Shown here: in pieces, positions 1 through 9,010 of the stretch
Layout: each line of letters begins with the position of its first letter
How positions within the stretch are numbered: the stretch's first letter is position 1
DNA from: an uncultured Lachnospiraceae bacterium
GTDB lineage: Bacteria; Bacillota; Clostridia; Lachnospirales; Lachnospiraceae
DNA: 55,112 nt
Reading direction: 5' to 3'
NCBI GenBank assembly: GCA_910586615.1
Contig: CAJUJP010000025.1
Span: 4,766 to 59,877 of the forward strand
Program-made: the position numbers and the translations under genes
Notes under the pieces: generated by a model
The model's input: only the letters and a program-made list of their open reading frames with translations
What the model was told of the DNA's origin: nothing
The model's database searches: none

Positions 1-79
1 GCGCATGGAGAGGCGCGAAGCGAATGCGCATGGAGAGGCGCGAAGCGAATGCGCATGGAGAGGCGCGAAGCGAATGCGC
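1..79. repeat. 25-bp tandem repeat, three full copies
   Basis: Three identical 25-bp units run from 1-25, 26-50 and 51-75, and a fourth begins at 76. Each unit contains ATGGAGAGGCGCGAAGCG. Because 25 is not a multiple of three, the reading frame shifts with each copy, so this is unlikely to be coding even though an open frame crosses it. The array touches the window edge and may be longer. Confidence 0.9.
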
Positions 80-128
80 AAGGGATACATGTTGCAGCAG
101 CGAAAAGCAATCTAAGGGGAATTTCCAA

Positions 129-2936
129 ATGGACAGTATATATCACGCAAATCTGGATCACAAAGTCATTCAAAAGCTTCAGAATGATCTATGTGCTGTA
201 ATAGGCATCTACGCATTCTGCGTGGACGGTGACGGCATGAATATGACAGAACTGTCAGGGGAGGAGCAGGACAAGACTCTTCTACTCGAAAAAGTGCCAA
301 AGGAAAAATTACATTCTCTTTTTAACCGTGTATCGGAAAGCAGTCTGGAAGATCAGGCGGTGGAGGATACGGAGATCGAGACACTTAAATATGCGGCAGT
401 TTGTGTCAGAGAGGAAGGAAAACCGGTTCTGACCTGGATGGTGTATGGCGTCTTATCAGACGGAATTTCCCAGGAAGGAAGGGAATTTGCGGAAAGATTC
501 CGGTGCCGGATAACGGAGAAACAGTTTGACCGGGCGCTGGATCTTATGAGAGAACTTGGCAGAAGGATGGTGGACGACAGCATTTTGATCCAACATGCAA
601 GGGCGGAAAGTCTCAGAAACCAGTATTCCAGAGAAGCGACGGAGGCAATGCTGAAGCGTAGTGAGATCACGATGGAGATCGTGCAGATGCTGGACAGTGA
701 CGCTCCTTTGGAGGAGGTGCTGGGTGATATTCTTGCTGCTATGGGCAGATTCCTGGAGATAGACTGCGCTTACCTGTGTTCGGTGGAGGGTGCCGGAGAG
801 GGGAAGATGAATGTGATTGCGGAATGGTGCGATGGCGGTGTGCTTTCACATTTTGACCAGACCAGAAATCAGATTCGTCCTTCTTTTTTATATCGCGACA
901 AGCCGCTTGTTCTTTCTTCAGGTTCCGGCAGGGAAGAGTATGAAAAGGATATGGCACAGGCAGAAATCAAGGCCTTGGCGGTCATTCCGGTGGCATTGCA
1001 GGACAGGATCAGCATGTATGCCTGTTTTGAAATGAGGCGGCGGAGCCGTAACTGGGAAGTGGAGGAAATCAAATTCCTGAACGGTTCCGTGAAGGTGCTG
1101 CAGAGTATACTGACGAAACGGATTCAGAAGAATTCACTGGCGGATTCCTACGCTTCTTTGGAGGAAGTGCTCAACAATGTGGCCATTTCCATTTATGTGC
1201 GGGATGGTGAAAGTGGAGAAATTCTGTTTGCGAACCGGCGGATGCGGAAGAATTTTCAGAAGGAAATGGACGAAAAGCTGCTGCCGGCTTTGTTTGAAAG
1301 CAGGATTGATCCGGAGCGTGACGAGGGAAGTGCGGAAGTTTTTCTGAAAGAAGCCGGGTGCTGGTATGACTTTTTTTATAAATACATAACCTGGGTGGAT
1401 GGCAGACGGGTGCTTATGTGCTCTATTTACGATGAGACAGAGAAAAAAATGTATGAGAAGAAGATCGAACGTCAGGCTTATACGGATTTCCTGACCGGTC
1501 TTTACAACAGAATGTGCTGCGAGCGGGATCTTGCCAGATATGTAGATGGAACGAAAAAGGAGAACGGCGAAGGAGCCGTGCTCTATATGGATCTGGATGA
1601 TTTTAAGCATATTAATGACAGTCTGGGACATCAGTACGGAGATGTCCTGCTGAAGTCTATTGCCCAGGGTATGAAGAGCGTGCGGGGTATCCAGAATTCC
1701 TGTTACCGCATGGGCGGCGATGAGTTTGTGATTATTGTGACACCGGATCAGTATGAAATGCTGGATGAGATCGTGGAAGGCGTCCGGTCGGTTTTCGGCA
1801 GGCCGTGGTTTTTAAAGGATGCGGATTATTACTGTACCATGAGTATGGGCATTGTTCATTTTCCGTCAGAGGGGGAGGACGTGCAGGATCTGATCCGCAA
1901 GGCTGATATCGCTATGTATGAGGCGAAGAAAGCCGGTAAAAACCGTGTTGCCGTTTATAATAGTAGTATCAGGACGGATTCCGACAAGCGTCTTGATATG
2001 GAGAAGAACATGCGGGATGCGGCAATGGACGGTTATAAAGAGTTTGAAGTGTACTACCAGCCAATCGTTGACATTCAGGAAAACAATATCTGCACCGGCG
2101 CAGAGGCTTTGATCCGCTGGAACAGCGAGGAGATGGGATTTATGTCTCCTGCGGATTTTATTCCTCTGGCGGAGTATCTGGGGTTGATTAATCCCATCGG
2201 CAGCCATGTGCTGAGACAGGCGTGCACGGCCTGCAAACAGTGGAACGATAACGGCCATCCGGGCTATAAAGTGAATGTAAATCTGTCTGTGGTACAGCTG
2301 CTGCAGCAGGATATCGTGAAGACCATAGGGGATATTTTAGAACAGACCCGGATCAATCCCCGAAATCTGACGCTGGAAGTGACGGAAGGGCTTGCCATTA
2401 ATGATCTGGAGCGCATGAAAGCGATTCTGGCACAGATCAAAGGACTGGGTGTGCGGATTGCGCTGGATGATTTCGGGACAGGTTATTCTTCCCTCAGCCA
2501 TATCAGGGAACTGCCTTTTGACGTGATCAAGGTGGATCAGAGCTTTGTCAAAGATCTGGCGGAGGATACCTACTCAAAATCATTTATTAAGATGGTGTCG
2601 GACCTGGCGGATGCCATTGACGTTTCGATCTGTGTGGAGGGCATCGAGACCGAGCAGCAGTATAAAGTACTGGAGGGCATGAAGGTCAGGATGATACAGG
2701 GATATTATTTTGACAAACCGATGCCGCGGGCGGCGTTTGAGGAGAAGTATGTGGACGACGATAAGCGTCTTGCGAATGGCAGTAAAGATGAAAAGCGCAC
2801 AGATGAGGCCGAAAGCCGGGCAGGAGAAGCAGACAGGGATATGACTGAAAGACAGAAGGCACAGCGTCATGGAAATACCACGGGTCATCAGCCGCGTAAA
2901 AACGGGAAACGGACAAGCGGTAACCGCAAAAAATAA
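129..2936 (+). CDS. GAF-PAS-GGDEF-EAL cyclic-di-GMP signalling protein
   Basis: A 935-residue cytoplasmic-looking protein that probably makes or degrades cyclic di-GMP. The order is an N-terminal region, a GAF-like domain (about 190-324), a PAS-like domain (335-437), a GGDEF domain (450-612, GGDEF at 529-533) and an EAL domain (636-872, EAL at 659-661). The EAL domain keeps DDFGTGYSS, KVDQSF and the EGIE motif, so phosphodiesterase activity is likely. GGDEF is intact, but an RxxD inhibitory site is not evident before it. The tail from about 873 is polar and basic, probably disordered. The start at 129 is chosen because AAGGGGA lies just upstream; an earlier in-frame ATG at 24 would read through the tandem repeat. 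No transmembrane segment was seen, so GAF and PAS probably sense an internal signal. Confidence 0.9.
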   Translation: MDSIYHANLDHKVIQKLQNDLCAVIGIYAFCVDGDGMNMTELSGEEQDKTLLLEKVPKEKLHSLFNRVSESSLEDQAVEDTEIETLKYAAVCVREEGKPVLTWMVYGVLSDGISQEGREFAERFRCRITEKQFDRALDLMRELGRRMVDDSILIQHARAESLRNQYSREATEAMLKRSEITMEIVQMLDSDAPLEEVLGDILAAMGRFLEIDCAYLCSVEGAGEGKMNVIAEWCDGGVLSHFDQTRNQIRPSFLYRDKPLVLSSGSGREEYEKDMAQAEIKALAVIPVALQDRISMYACFEMRRRSRNWEVEEIKFLNGSVKVLQSILTKRIQKNSLADSYASLEEVLNNVAISIYVRDGESGEILFANRRMRKNFQKEMDEKLLPALFESRIDPERDEGSAEVFLKEAGCWYDFFYKYITWVDGRRVLMCSIYDETEKKMYEKKIERQAYTDFLTGLYNRMCCERDLARYVDGTKKENGEGAVLYMDLDDFKHINDSLGHQYGDVLLKSIAQGMKSVRGIQNSCYRMGGDEFVIIVTPDQYEMLDEIVEGVRSVFGRPWFLKDADYYCTMSMGIVHFPSEGEDVQDLIRKADIAMYEAKKAGKNRVAVYNSSIRTDSDKRLDMEKNMRDAAMDGYKEFEVYYQPIVDIQENNICTGAEALIRWNSEEMGFMSPADFIPLAEYLGLINPIGSHVLRQACTACKQWNDNGHPGYKVNVNLSVVQLLQQDIVKTIGDILEQTRINPRNLTLEVTEGLAINDLERMKAILAQIKGLGVRIALDDFGTGYSSLSHIRELPFDVIKVDQSFVKDLAEDTYSKSFIKMVSDLADAIDVSICVEGIETEQQYKVLEGMKVRMIQGYYFDKPMPRAAFEEKYVDDDKRLANGSKDEKRTDEAESRAGEADRDMTERQKAQRHGNTTGHQPRKNGKRTSGNRKK

Positions 2937-2974
2937 GAGAAAATCGCATGGTAATGCGTAGAAATGAGGAGAGC

Positions 2975-3688
2975 ATGGAAAAGAAATCATTGGCACAGGA
3001 GCTTGCGGGAAACACTTATCCCGGCAGAGGTATCGTGATCGGCAAGTCTCCGGACGGCAAATATGCGGTGACAGCATATTTTATCATGGGCAGAAGCTCC
3101 AACAGCAGAAACCGTATTTTTGTGGAGGACGGCGAGGGAATCCGCACGCAGGCGTTTGACCCTTCCAAACTGGAAGATCCCAGCCTGATCATCTATGCAC
3201 CGGTCAGAGTGCTGGGCAATAAGACGATTGTGACCAACGGTGACCAGACGGATACGATCTATGAACTGATGGATCAGCAGCAGACCTTTGAACAGTCGCT
3301 CCGCACCAGAGAATTTGAGCCTGACGGGCCTAACTATACTCCCCGCATTTCCGGAATCATGCATCTGGAGAACGGCAGTTACAATTATGCCATGTCTATT
3401 TTGAAGAGCAATAACGGAGATCCTTCTTCCTGCAACAGATATACGTTTGCGTATGAGAATCCGGCGGCAGGCGAAGGACATTTTATCCATACTTATATGG
3501 GGGACGGGAATCCGCTTCCCAGCTTCGAAGGAGAGCCCATGCTGGTGGGGATCGAGGGGGATATCGATACATTCACGAATATGATCTGGGAAAATCTGAA
3601 TGAGGAGAATAAGGTGTCGCTTTTCGTGCGCTTTATTGAGATCGGGAGCGGGAAGTACGAGACACGGATCATCAACAAAAATACATGA
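2975..3688 (+). CDS. purO: IMP cyclohydrolase, PurO type
   Basis: A 237-residue protein of the PurO family, first known from archaea. It closes the ring of FAICAR to give IMP, the last step of purine synthesis. The N-terminal pattern PGRGIVIGKSPDGKY, followed by a YFIMGRSSNSRNR stretch, is typical of the family. The start at 2975 follows GAGGAGAG; an in-frame ATG at 2948 lacks a good ribosome binding site. The next gene is an AICAR transformylase without its cyclohydrolase domain, so the two genes together replace bifunctional PurH. The stop codon overlaps the first bases of a palindromic repeat at 3683. Confidence 0.88.
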   Translation: MEKKSLAQELAGNTYPGRGIVIGKSPDGKYAVTAYFIMGRSSNSRNRIFVEDGEGIRTQAFDPSKLEDPSLIIYAPVRVLGNKTIVTNGDQTDTIYELMDQQQTFEQSLRTREFEPDGPNYTPRISGIMHLENGSYNYAMSILKSNNGDPSSCNRYTFAYENPAAGEGHFIHTYMGDGNPLPSFEGEPMLVGIEGDIDTFTNMIWENLNEENKVSLFVRFIEIGSGKYETRIINKNT

Positions 3689-3738
3689 AGTTGTATTAAG
3701 ACTGCAAAACACGCAGTCTAAGAACAGCGAAATCATGT
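3683..3738. repeat. Palindromic hairpin element, copy 1
   Basis: A 56-bp element bounded by ACATGA and TCATGT, with an inner perfect stem AGACTGC/GCAGTCT. A closely similar element lies at 11580-11634 between secA and prfB. It overlaps the purO stop codon and sits between purO and purH. It could be an RNA hairpin controlling relative expression or a small mobile repeat. Confidence 0.75.
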
Positions 3739-3741
3739 ATG

Positions 3742-3766
3742 GAAGAATGCAAAATGCGCATTCTTC
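3742..3766 (+). promoter_or_regulatory. Hairpin in purO-purH intergenic RNA
   Basis: A perfect 9-bp stem, GAAGAATGC with GCATTCTTC, and a 7-nt loop. No T-run follows, so it is not a classical terminator. It lies about 30 bases before the purH start and may affect mRNA processing or stability. Confidence 0.4.
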
Positions 3767-3795
3767 ACGCAGCACATTAATAAGGAGAGAAAAGT

Positions 3796-4977
3796 ATGAA
3801 CGAATTGGAATTGAAATATGGCTGTAACCCGAATCAGAAGCCGTCGCGTATTTTTATGGCGGACGGGAGTGAACTGCCGATCAGGGTGCTGAACGGGAAG
3901 CCGGGATATATTAATTTTCTGGATGCTTTTAACGGATGGCAGCTGGTAAAGGAATTGAAGAAAGCGACCGGGCTTCCGGCGGCCACGTCTTTTAAGCATG
4001 TATCTCCCGCGGGGGCGGCGGTGGGGCTGCCGCTTACGGATGTGGAGAAGAAAATCTACTGGGTGGATGATCTGGATATGGAATTCACACCGCTGGCAAA
4101 CGCTTATGCGAGAGCGAGAGGTGCAGACAGAATGAGTTCTTTCGGCGATTTCATTTCACTCTCTGATGTCTGTGATGCGGCGACCGCTAAGATCATTAAG
4201 AGAGAAGTGTCCGACGGTGTGATCGCGCCGGGGTATGAGCCGGAGGCGCTGGAGATTCTGAAAGCGAAGAAAAAGGGCGGCTATAATGTCATTGAGATCG
4301 ATGAGAATTATGTGCCGGAGGCGCTTGAGGTAAAGCAGGTATATGGGATCAGCTTTGAACAGGGCAGAAATGAACTTAAGATTGATGAGGCATTTTTTAA
4401 TAACATTGTGACGGAATCGAAGGATATGCCGGAACAGGCCAGAATCGATCTGGCGATTGCAATGATTACTTTGAAGTATACACAGTCCAATTCCGTATGC
4501 TATGTCAAAGGCGGACAGGCAATCGGCATCGGTGCCGGGCAGCAGTCCAGGATCCACTGCACCAGACTGGCAGGCTCCAAGGCGGATAACTGGTTTCTGA
4601 GGCAGTCTCCCAAAGTGCTCGGTCTGCAGTTCGTAGACGGTATCGGGCGCGCGGATCGAGACAATTCTATCGATTTATATATCGGGGAAGATTATATGGA
4701 CGTGCTGGCGGAAGGCGCATGGCAGAAGATCTTTCAGGTGAAACCGGAAGTGTTTACGAGAGAAGAGAAGCGGGCATGGCTGGATCAGATGAGTGATGTT
4801 GTGCTGGGTTCCGACGCTTTCTTCCCCTTCGGCGACAATATCGAGCGGGCGCATAAGAGCGGTGTGAAATATGTGGCCCAGCCGGGCGGCTCCGTGCGTG
4901 ATGACAACGTGATAGAGACCTGCAACAAATATGGAATGACGATGTGCTTTACGGGGATTCGTCTTTTCCATCATTAG
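3796..4977 (+). CDS. purH: AICAR transformylase, stand-alone (PurH C-terminal type)
   Basis: A 393-residue enzyme that formylates AICAR to FAICAR using 10-formyltetrahydrofolate. It corresponds to the transformylase half of PurH only; the N-terminal MGS-like cyclohydrolase domain is absent. The catalytic Lys-His pair is visible at 67-68 in SFKHVSPAG, and the family stretch GIGAGQQSRIHCTRL is present. The missing cyclohydrolase is supplied by purO just upstream (107 bp gap). The start at 3796 has AAGGAGAG upstream. Some authors name this single-domain form separately from bifunctional purH. Confidence 0.92.
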   Translation: MNELELKYGCNPNQKPSRIFMADGSELPIRVLNGKPGYINFLDAFNGWQLVKELKKATGLPAATSFKHVSPAGAAVGLPLTDVEKKIYWVDDLDMEFTPLANAYARARGADRMSSFGDFISLSDVCDAATAKIIKREVSDGVIAPGYEPEALEILKAKKKGGYNVIEIDENYVPEALEVKQVYGISFEQGRNELKIDEAFFNNIVTESKDMPEQARIDLAIAMITLKYTQSNSVCYVKGGQAIGIGAGQQSRIHCTRLAGSKADNWFLRQSPKVLGLQFVDGIGRADRDNSIDLYIGEDYMDVLAEGAWQKIFQVKPEVFTREEKRAWLDQMSDVVLGSDAFFPFGDNIERAHKSGVKYVAQPGGSVRDDNVIETCNKYGMTMCFTGIRLFHH

Positions 4978-4992
4978 AAGGATTTTTGTGAC

Positions 4993-5025
4993 GGCTGCTG
5001 CATGGAATGAACGAATGCGGCAGCC
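4993..5025 (+). terminator. Hairpin after purH
   Basis: GGCTGCTGCAT pairs with ATGCGGCAGCC (one G-U pair). Only a weak T-rich tract follows (TGATTAATTT), so termination may be partial. Confidence 0.45.
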
Positions 5026-5056
5026 TGATTAATTTACGAAACACATCCCATACAAA

Positions 5057-5085
5057 TTGATTTTTCCTTTTGATAGTGTTATTAT
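5057..5085 (+). promoter_or_regulatory. Predicted sigma-A promoter of ptb-buk
   Basis: TTGATT (5057-5062), a 17-bp spacer and TATTAT (5080-5085). It is 54 bp upstream of the ptb start. Confidence 0.6.
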
Positions 5086-5138
5086 TTTAACGATGGGATT
5101 ATCACAGCGAAAATTAGACAAAGGAGTGGAATGGTGAG

Positions 5139-6059
5139 ATGAGTAAGAGTTTTGATGATCTGTTATCTAAAGTATCCGAGTGCAGCATCAAGAAAGTTGC
5201 GGTTGCAGTTGCACAGGACAGTGCGGTACTGGAAGCGGTGGTTGCGGCGAAAGAGCGCAACATTGCAGAGGCGATTCTGGTCGGTGATGAGGATAAGATT
5301 AAAGAGGTAGCCGCGGCTGACAATGTTGACATCAGCGGTTTTGAGATCATTGACGAGAAGGATGATTACACGGCGGCTCTTAAGGCGGTAGAGCTGGTTC
5401 ATCAGGGGAAGGCCGACATGTACATGAAGGGTCTGATCGACACGAAGTCATTCTTAAAGAGTGTGCTGGACAAGGAAGTGGGTCTGAGAACCGGTAAGGC
5501 ATTATCCCATGTGTGCGTATTTGAGGTGGAGGGAATTGATCATCTTTTGTTCCTGACAGACGTTGCGTTCATGACATATCCTGCATTGGAAGATAAAGTA
5601 CATATTATTGAGAATACAGTTGATGTCTGCCATGCGTGCGGCATTCCGAATCCGAAGGTGGCGCCTCTTGCGGCGGTAGAAGTTGTTAATCCGAAGATGC
5701 CTGTAACCGTAGATGCAGAGGAACTTACGAAAATGTGTGAAGAAGGTAAGATCACAGGCTGTGTTGTAGACGGACCGCTCTCTTTAGACCTCGCGATTGA
5801 TCCGGAAGCAGCGAAACATAAGGGCGCAGAGGGCAGAAAGATCGTCGGTGATGCCGATGTGCTTCTTTTCCCTGACATTCATGCGGGTAATCTGGTGTAC
5901 AAGTGTCTGGTACATACGGCTAAGGTTAAGAACGGTAATATCCTGACTGGCACGAAGGCTCCAGTCATTTTGACATCCCGTTCCGATGATTTTGAAACGA
6001 AGGTAAATTCTCTGGCGCTTGGTGCGGTTATGGCAGGTGCAATGGCTAAGATGAATTAG
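5139..6059 (+). CDS. ptb: Phosphate butyryltransferase
   Basis: A 306-residue member of the phosphate acetyl/butyryltransferase family, which converts butyryl-CoA and phosphate to butyryl phosphate and CoA. Family features include MYMKGLIDTKSFLKSVL, a central FLTDVAFMTYP stretch and a C-terminal VILTSRSD motif. AAAGGAGTGG precedes the start. The butyrate kinase gene follows after 12 bp, with its AGGAGG overlapping the end of ptb. The pair therefore forms the substrate-level phosphorylation route of butyrate production. Acyl-chain preference cannot be fixed from sequence alone. Confidence 0.93.
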   Translation: MSKSFDDLLSKVSECSIKKVAVAVAQDSAVLEAVVAAKERNIAEAILVGDEDKIKEVAAADNVDISGFEIIDEKDDYTAALKAVELVHQGKADMYMKGLIDTKSFLKSVLDKEVGLRTGKALSHVCVFEVEGIDHLLFLTDVAFMTYPALEDKVHIIENTVDVCHACGIPNPKVAPLAAVEVVNPKMPVTVDAEELTKMCEEGKITGCVVDGPLSLDLAIDPEAAKHKGAEGRKIVGDADVLLFPDIHAGNLVYKCLVHTAKVKNGNILTGTKAPVILTSRSDDFETKVNSLALGAVMAGAMAKMN

Positions 6060-6071
6060 GAGGTAAGTGAT

Positions 6072-7139
6072 ATGGCAGTCAAAAGTTTAATTATTAATCC
6101 GGGTTCTACATCCACGAAAATCGGTGTATTTGAGGACGAAACTCTACTCTTTGAGGAGACTTTAAGACATTCTACGGAGGAGATTGCACAGTATGCGACC
6201 ATCGTAGACCAGAAAGACTTCCGCAAGAACATTATTATCAGTCTTTTAAAGGAAAAAGATTTTGATATCAATTCCCTGAACATGGTTGTGGGACGCGGCG
6301 GTATGCTCAAACCCATTCCTGGCGGTACATACGCGGTCAGCGACGATCTGCTGGAGGACCTGAAAATAGGAAAGCAGGGACAGCATGCCTCTAATCTGGG
6401 CGGCATTCTGGCAAGAGAAATCGGTGATTCCATCGGCGTGCCTTCCTATATTGTAGACCCTGTCGTAGTGGACGAGTTGGAGCCGATTTCACGCTATTCA
6501 GGCGTGCCGGAACTTCCGAGAACGAGTGTGTTCCATGCGCTGAACCAGAAAGCGGTAGCGAAGCGCTATGCGAAAGAACAGGGTAAAGACTACACTTCCC
6601 TGAATTTAGTTGTAGTGCATATGGGAGGCGGCGTATCCGTAGGCGCTCACAAGGCAGGCAAGGTTATTGATGTATTTAATGCATTAGACGGCGACGGCGC
6701 TTTTTCTCCTGAGAGAGCAGGCGCGGTTCCCAGCGGTGCGCTGATTAAGATGTGCTTCTCCGGACAGTACAATGAGAAGGAAGTATACAAGAAGATTGTG
6801 GGCGGCGGCGGTTTCAACGCATACTGCGGCACCAACGATATGCGTGATGTCGATAAGATGGTTGATGGCGGCGATGCCAAGGCTAAAGAAATCCGCGATG
6901 CGTTTATCAGACAAGTGTCCAAAGATATCGGTTCCATGGCATGTGTGCTGGAAGGCAAGGTTGACCAGATCGTGGTGACCGGCGGGATCGCGTACGATAA
7001 AGCCGTAGTGGAAGGTCTTAAGGCGCAGGCGGGCTGGATCGCACCCATGACGGTATATCCGGGTGAGGATGAGCTGCTGGCGCTTGTGCAGGGCGGACTG
7101 CGTGTGCTGAACGGTGAAGAGAAGGCTATGACATATTAA
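6072..7139 (+). CDS. buk: Butyrate kinase
   Basis: A 355-residue ASKHA-fold kinase that makes ATP and butyrate from butyryl phosphate. The first family signature, SLIINPGSTSTKIGVF, is near the N terminus, and the nucleotide-binding VVVHMGGGVSVGAH follows in the middle. The length matches the family. A TAGGAGG site is 6-7 bases before the ATG and overlaps the ptb stop, indicating coupled translation. Operon with ptb; a strong terminator follows. Confidence 0.94.
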   Translation: MAVKSLIINPGSTSTKIGVFEDETLLFEETLRHSTEEIAQYATIVDQKDFRKNIIISLLKEKDFDINSLNMVVGRGGMLKPIPGGTYAVSDDLLEDLKIGKQGQHASNLGGILAREIGDSIGVPSYIVDPVVVDELEPISRYSGVPELPRTSVFHALNQKAVAKRYAKEQGKDYTSLNLVVVHMGGGVSVGAHKAGKVIDVFNALDGDGAFSPERAGAVPSGALIKMCFSGQYNEKEVYKKIVGGGGFNAYCGTNDMRDVDKMVDGGDAKAKEIRDAFIRQVSKDIGSMACVLEGKVDQIVVTGGIAYDKAVVEGLKAQAGWIAPMTVYPGEDELLALVQGGLRVLNGEEKAMTY

Positions 7140-7165
7140 GATATATATAATTTTATTATATATAG

Positions 7166-7204
7166 AAATATCCGGCAAAGTGACAATGCTCTGCCGGATA
7201 TTTT
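7166..7204 (+). terminator. Rho-independent terminator after buk
   Basis: A 12-bp perfect stem (7166-7177 with 7192-7203, core ATATCCGGCA/TGCCGGATAT) leads straight into TTTTGTTGCTTTTT. Confidence 0.9.
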
Positions 7205-7258
7205 GTTGCTTTTTGAAAGGGATTGTTTATTTGATTCATCGAAATATACATATCGTAA

Positions 7259-7384
7259 AACTGCACAATACAATATCTGGTATGTGGCAAGGGTAAAGAC
7301 TCTGGTAATATCCCTTATCTTGATACAATAAATGCCGAAAACGGTATTCCGTTTATAAAATTTCTACAGTATCAACAGTGGTAA
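7259..7384 (+). pseudogene. Possible decayed coding remnant
   Basis: In one frame, 41 codons after a stop read as plausible protein, with the stretch YLVCGKGKDSGNIPYL and ending in FIKFLQYQQW before TAA. There is no in-frame start codon, and the stretch sits between the buk terminator and the next gene. It may be the 3' end of a lost gene. The family is not recognised. Confidence 0.25.
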
Positions 7385-7591
7385 ATGTTTGTCTTCCGTG
7401 CTTTTTTATGATATAAATAATTCATATTCTGTAAGGGCCTGGAACCGGACAGGTTGTTTAACTCAGAACATGCAGTTCCAGTCCGCTTTCGGAACGGCGC
7501 TCCGTCCGTTTCTATTGTATCGTAAATGTTTCCGCCTGTTTGAGTGCGGGAAGCAAATCTTTTTTTCTATGATCGAAAGGAAATCATATAT
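7385..7591. other. Intergenic region before the Rpn-like gene
   Basis: An open frame covers 7389-7595, but its composition is odd, it has no good ribosome binding site and it runs into the next gene, so it is not called. No clear promoter or hairpin was found. The GAAAGGAAA at 7575-7583 serves the next gene. Confidence 0.4.
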
Positions 7592-8599
7592 ATGAATCAC
7601 AATTATCATGAAATTTGTAACAGACAACAGGGTACTAACGGATATGCGGCAGTTTTTCAGGATGCACGCGGGACGATTCCGTACGGTATGACGAATGATT
7701 ATATGTTTCGGGCGGTGCTGCAGGCCAATAATAAAGTACTTCGCGGACTGATCTGTTCGTTACTGCATCTTTCCGAGAAAGATGTATTTTCCGTTAAGAT
7801 TGCCAATCCTGTTGTCATGGGGGAGACTGTTGAGAAAAAGGAAATCCGTCTGGATATCAACGTAGTTTTGAATGATCATACGTTAATCAATCTTGAAATG
7901 CAGGTGGCAAACCAGTTAAACTGGAAAAAACGTTCCGTCATATATCTGTGCAGGTCTTTTGATCAGCTTAACCGCGGACAGGATTATACAGAGGCGAGGC
8001 CGGCTGTGCATATCGGATTTCTGGACTATACATTGTTCCGGGAATGTCCGGAATTTTATGCCTCATATAAACTGATAAATGTTAAAAATAATAATATATA
8101 TGATGACAATCTTATACTGAATGTGGTAGACTTATCTCGGATAGATTTGGCATCAGAAGATGACAAGAAGTATCATATTGACCGTTGGGCGGCGCTTTTT
8201 AAAGCCACTACCTGGGAGGAGATCAGAATGCTGGTATCGGATAATGAATATTTAAATGAAGCGGCAGAAACTATTTTTCGCATGAATGCAGATGAGCAGG
8301 TACGGAAGCAGTGTCGTGACCGTGAGGAATATTATCAGGATCTGCGTAGTTATGAAAGGGCTATTGGAGAGCGTGAAAGCGTAATAGAAGGCTACAAGAG
8401 AGAAGTAGAGAAGCGTGAGAGCGTAATAGAAGGCTACAAGAGAGAAGTAGAGAAGCGTGAGAGTGCGATAGAAGGCTACAAGAAAGAAGTAGAGAAGCGT
8501 GAGAATGCGATAGAAGCATACAAAAAGACCGTGGAAGAAAAAGATGTGTTGATTCAGAAACTATTAGATGAAAACGCTAAACTGAGAAGCGGGAAATGA
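7592..8599 (+). CDS. Rpn family / PD-(D/E)XK nuclease-like protein with coiled-coil repeat tail
   Basis: A 335-residue protein of the recombination-promoting nuclease (transposase_31 / PDDEXK) type. The N-terminal domain has TNDYMFRAVL (34-43) and a nuclease-like core with Asp88 (RLDINVVL) and Glu102-x-Gln104 (LEMQV). The C-terminal part, from about 255, is a charged coiled coil containing four 14-residue units of the form RESVIEGYKREVEK. ATG 7592 is chosen because GAAAGGAAA lies upstream; the 16 codons before it belong to the 5' flank. The gene stands alone. Members are linked to DNA cleavage or recombination, but activity here is unproven. Confidence 0.8.
   Translation: MNHNYHEICNRQQGTNGYAAVFQDARGTIPYGMTNDYMFRAVLQANNKVLRGLICSLLHLSEKDVFSVKIANPVVMGETVEKKEIRLDINVVLNDHTLINLEMQVANQLNWKKRSVIYLCRSFDQLNRGQDYTEARPAVHIGFLDYTLFRECPEFYASYKLINVKNNNIYDDNLILNVVDLSRIDLASEDDKKYHIDRWAALFKATTWEEIRMLVSDNEYLNEAAETIFRMNADEQVRKQCRDREEYYQDLRSYERAIGERESVIEGYKREVEKRESVIEGYKREVEKRESAIEGYKKEVEKRENAIEAYKKTVEEKDVLIQKLLDENAKLRSGK
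8372..8539 (+). repeat. 42-bp in-frame tandem repeat, four copies
   Basis: Units start at 8372, 8414, 8456 and 8498. The first two are nearly identical in DNA and the last two diverge progressively. Each encodes 14 residues, two heptads, so unit loss or gain would change coiled-coil length without changing frame. Confidence 0.9.
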
Positions 8600-9010
8600 G
8601 CATATATAAGCATATATAAGAGATTCAAGTGCAGACTGTATCCCGTACGTTGTCGGGTGACATTGGGAATTTTCCTGTTTTCTATTTTTGTGTATACATT
8701 AGGAGCGAGGATACGGAAACGTGGAGAACAAAGAACGGATAAAGACTAAGGACGAGGAACAGCCGAGGAGCGGAGGGTAAAAGAGCGGAGTACTTTAACA
8801 GTTGAATTTACCTTGTAAATCTGCTAAAATATACGTTGGTGTTTTGTAGCCGCATAACAAGAACGTCTGCAGATTATTTCAAAAGTGATATCTGCGGGGC
8901 GTATAAATGTTACAGAGATACAAAGTAAGACAGATTTGCAGTTAACGGAAAGTAAGCAAGTTGCGTATCTGATACGGTATGTATTTGATACACGGAAGCG
9001 AGGCAGTTAT
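8600..9010. other. Intergenic region before secA
   Basis: It starts with two direct copies of GCATATATAA. A purine-rich stretch around 8700-8790 follows, without recognisable structure, and then a promoter at 8802-8830. The secA frame is open upstream to 8885, but the family start is at 9011. No RNA family was recognised. Confidence 0.4.
8802..8830 (+). promoter_or_regulatory. Predicted sigma-A promoter of secA
   Basis: TTGAAT (8802-8807), a 17-bp spacer and TAAAAT (8825-8830). The leader to the secA start would be about 175 nt. Confidence 0.6.

Noticed and set aside
1..79. Considered as a CRISPR array edge
   Set aside because: Units follow each other without spacers.
7389..7595. Open frame of 68 codons
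   Set aside because: Odd composition, no ribosome binding site, and it overlaps the better-supported gene start at 7592.
8372..8539. Considered as a CRISPR-like array
   Set aside because: There are no spacers; the units are contiguous, in frame and encode heptads.
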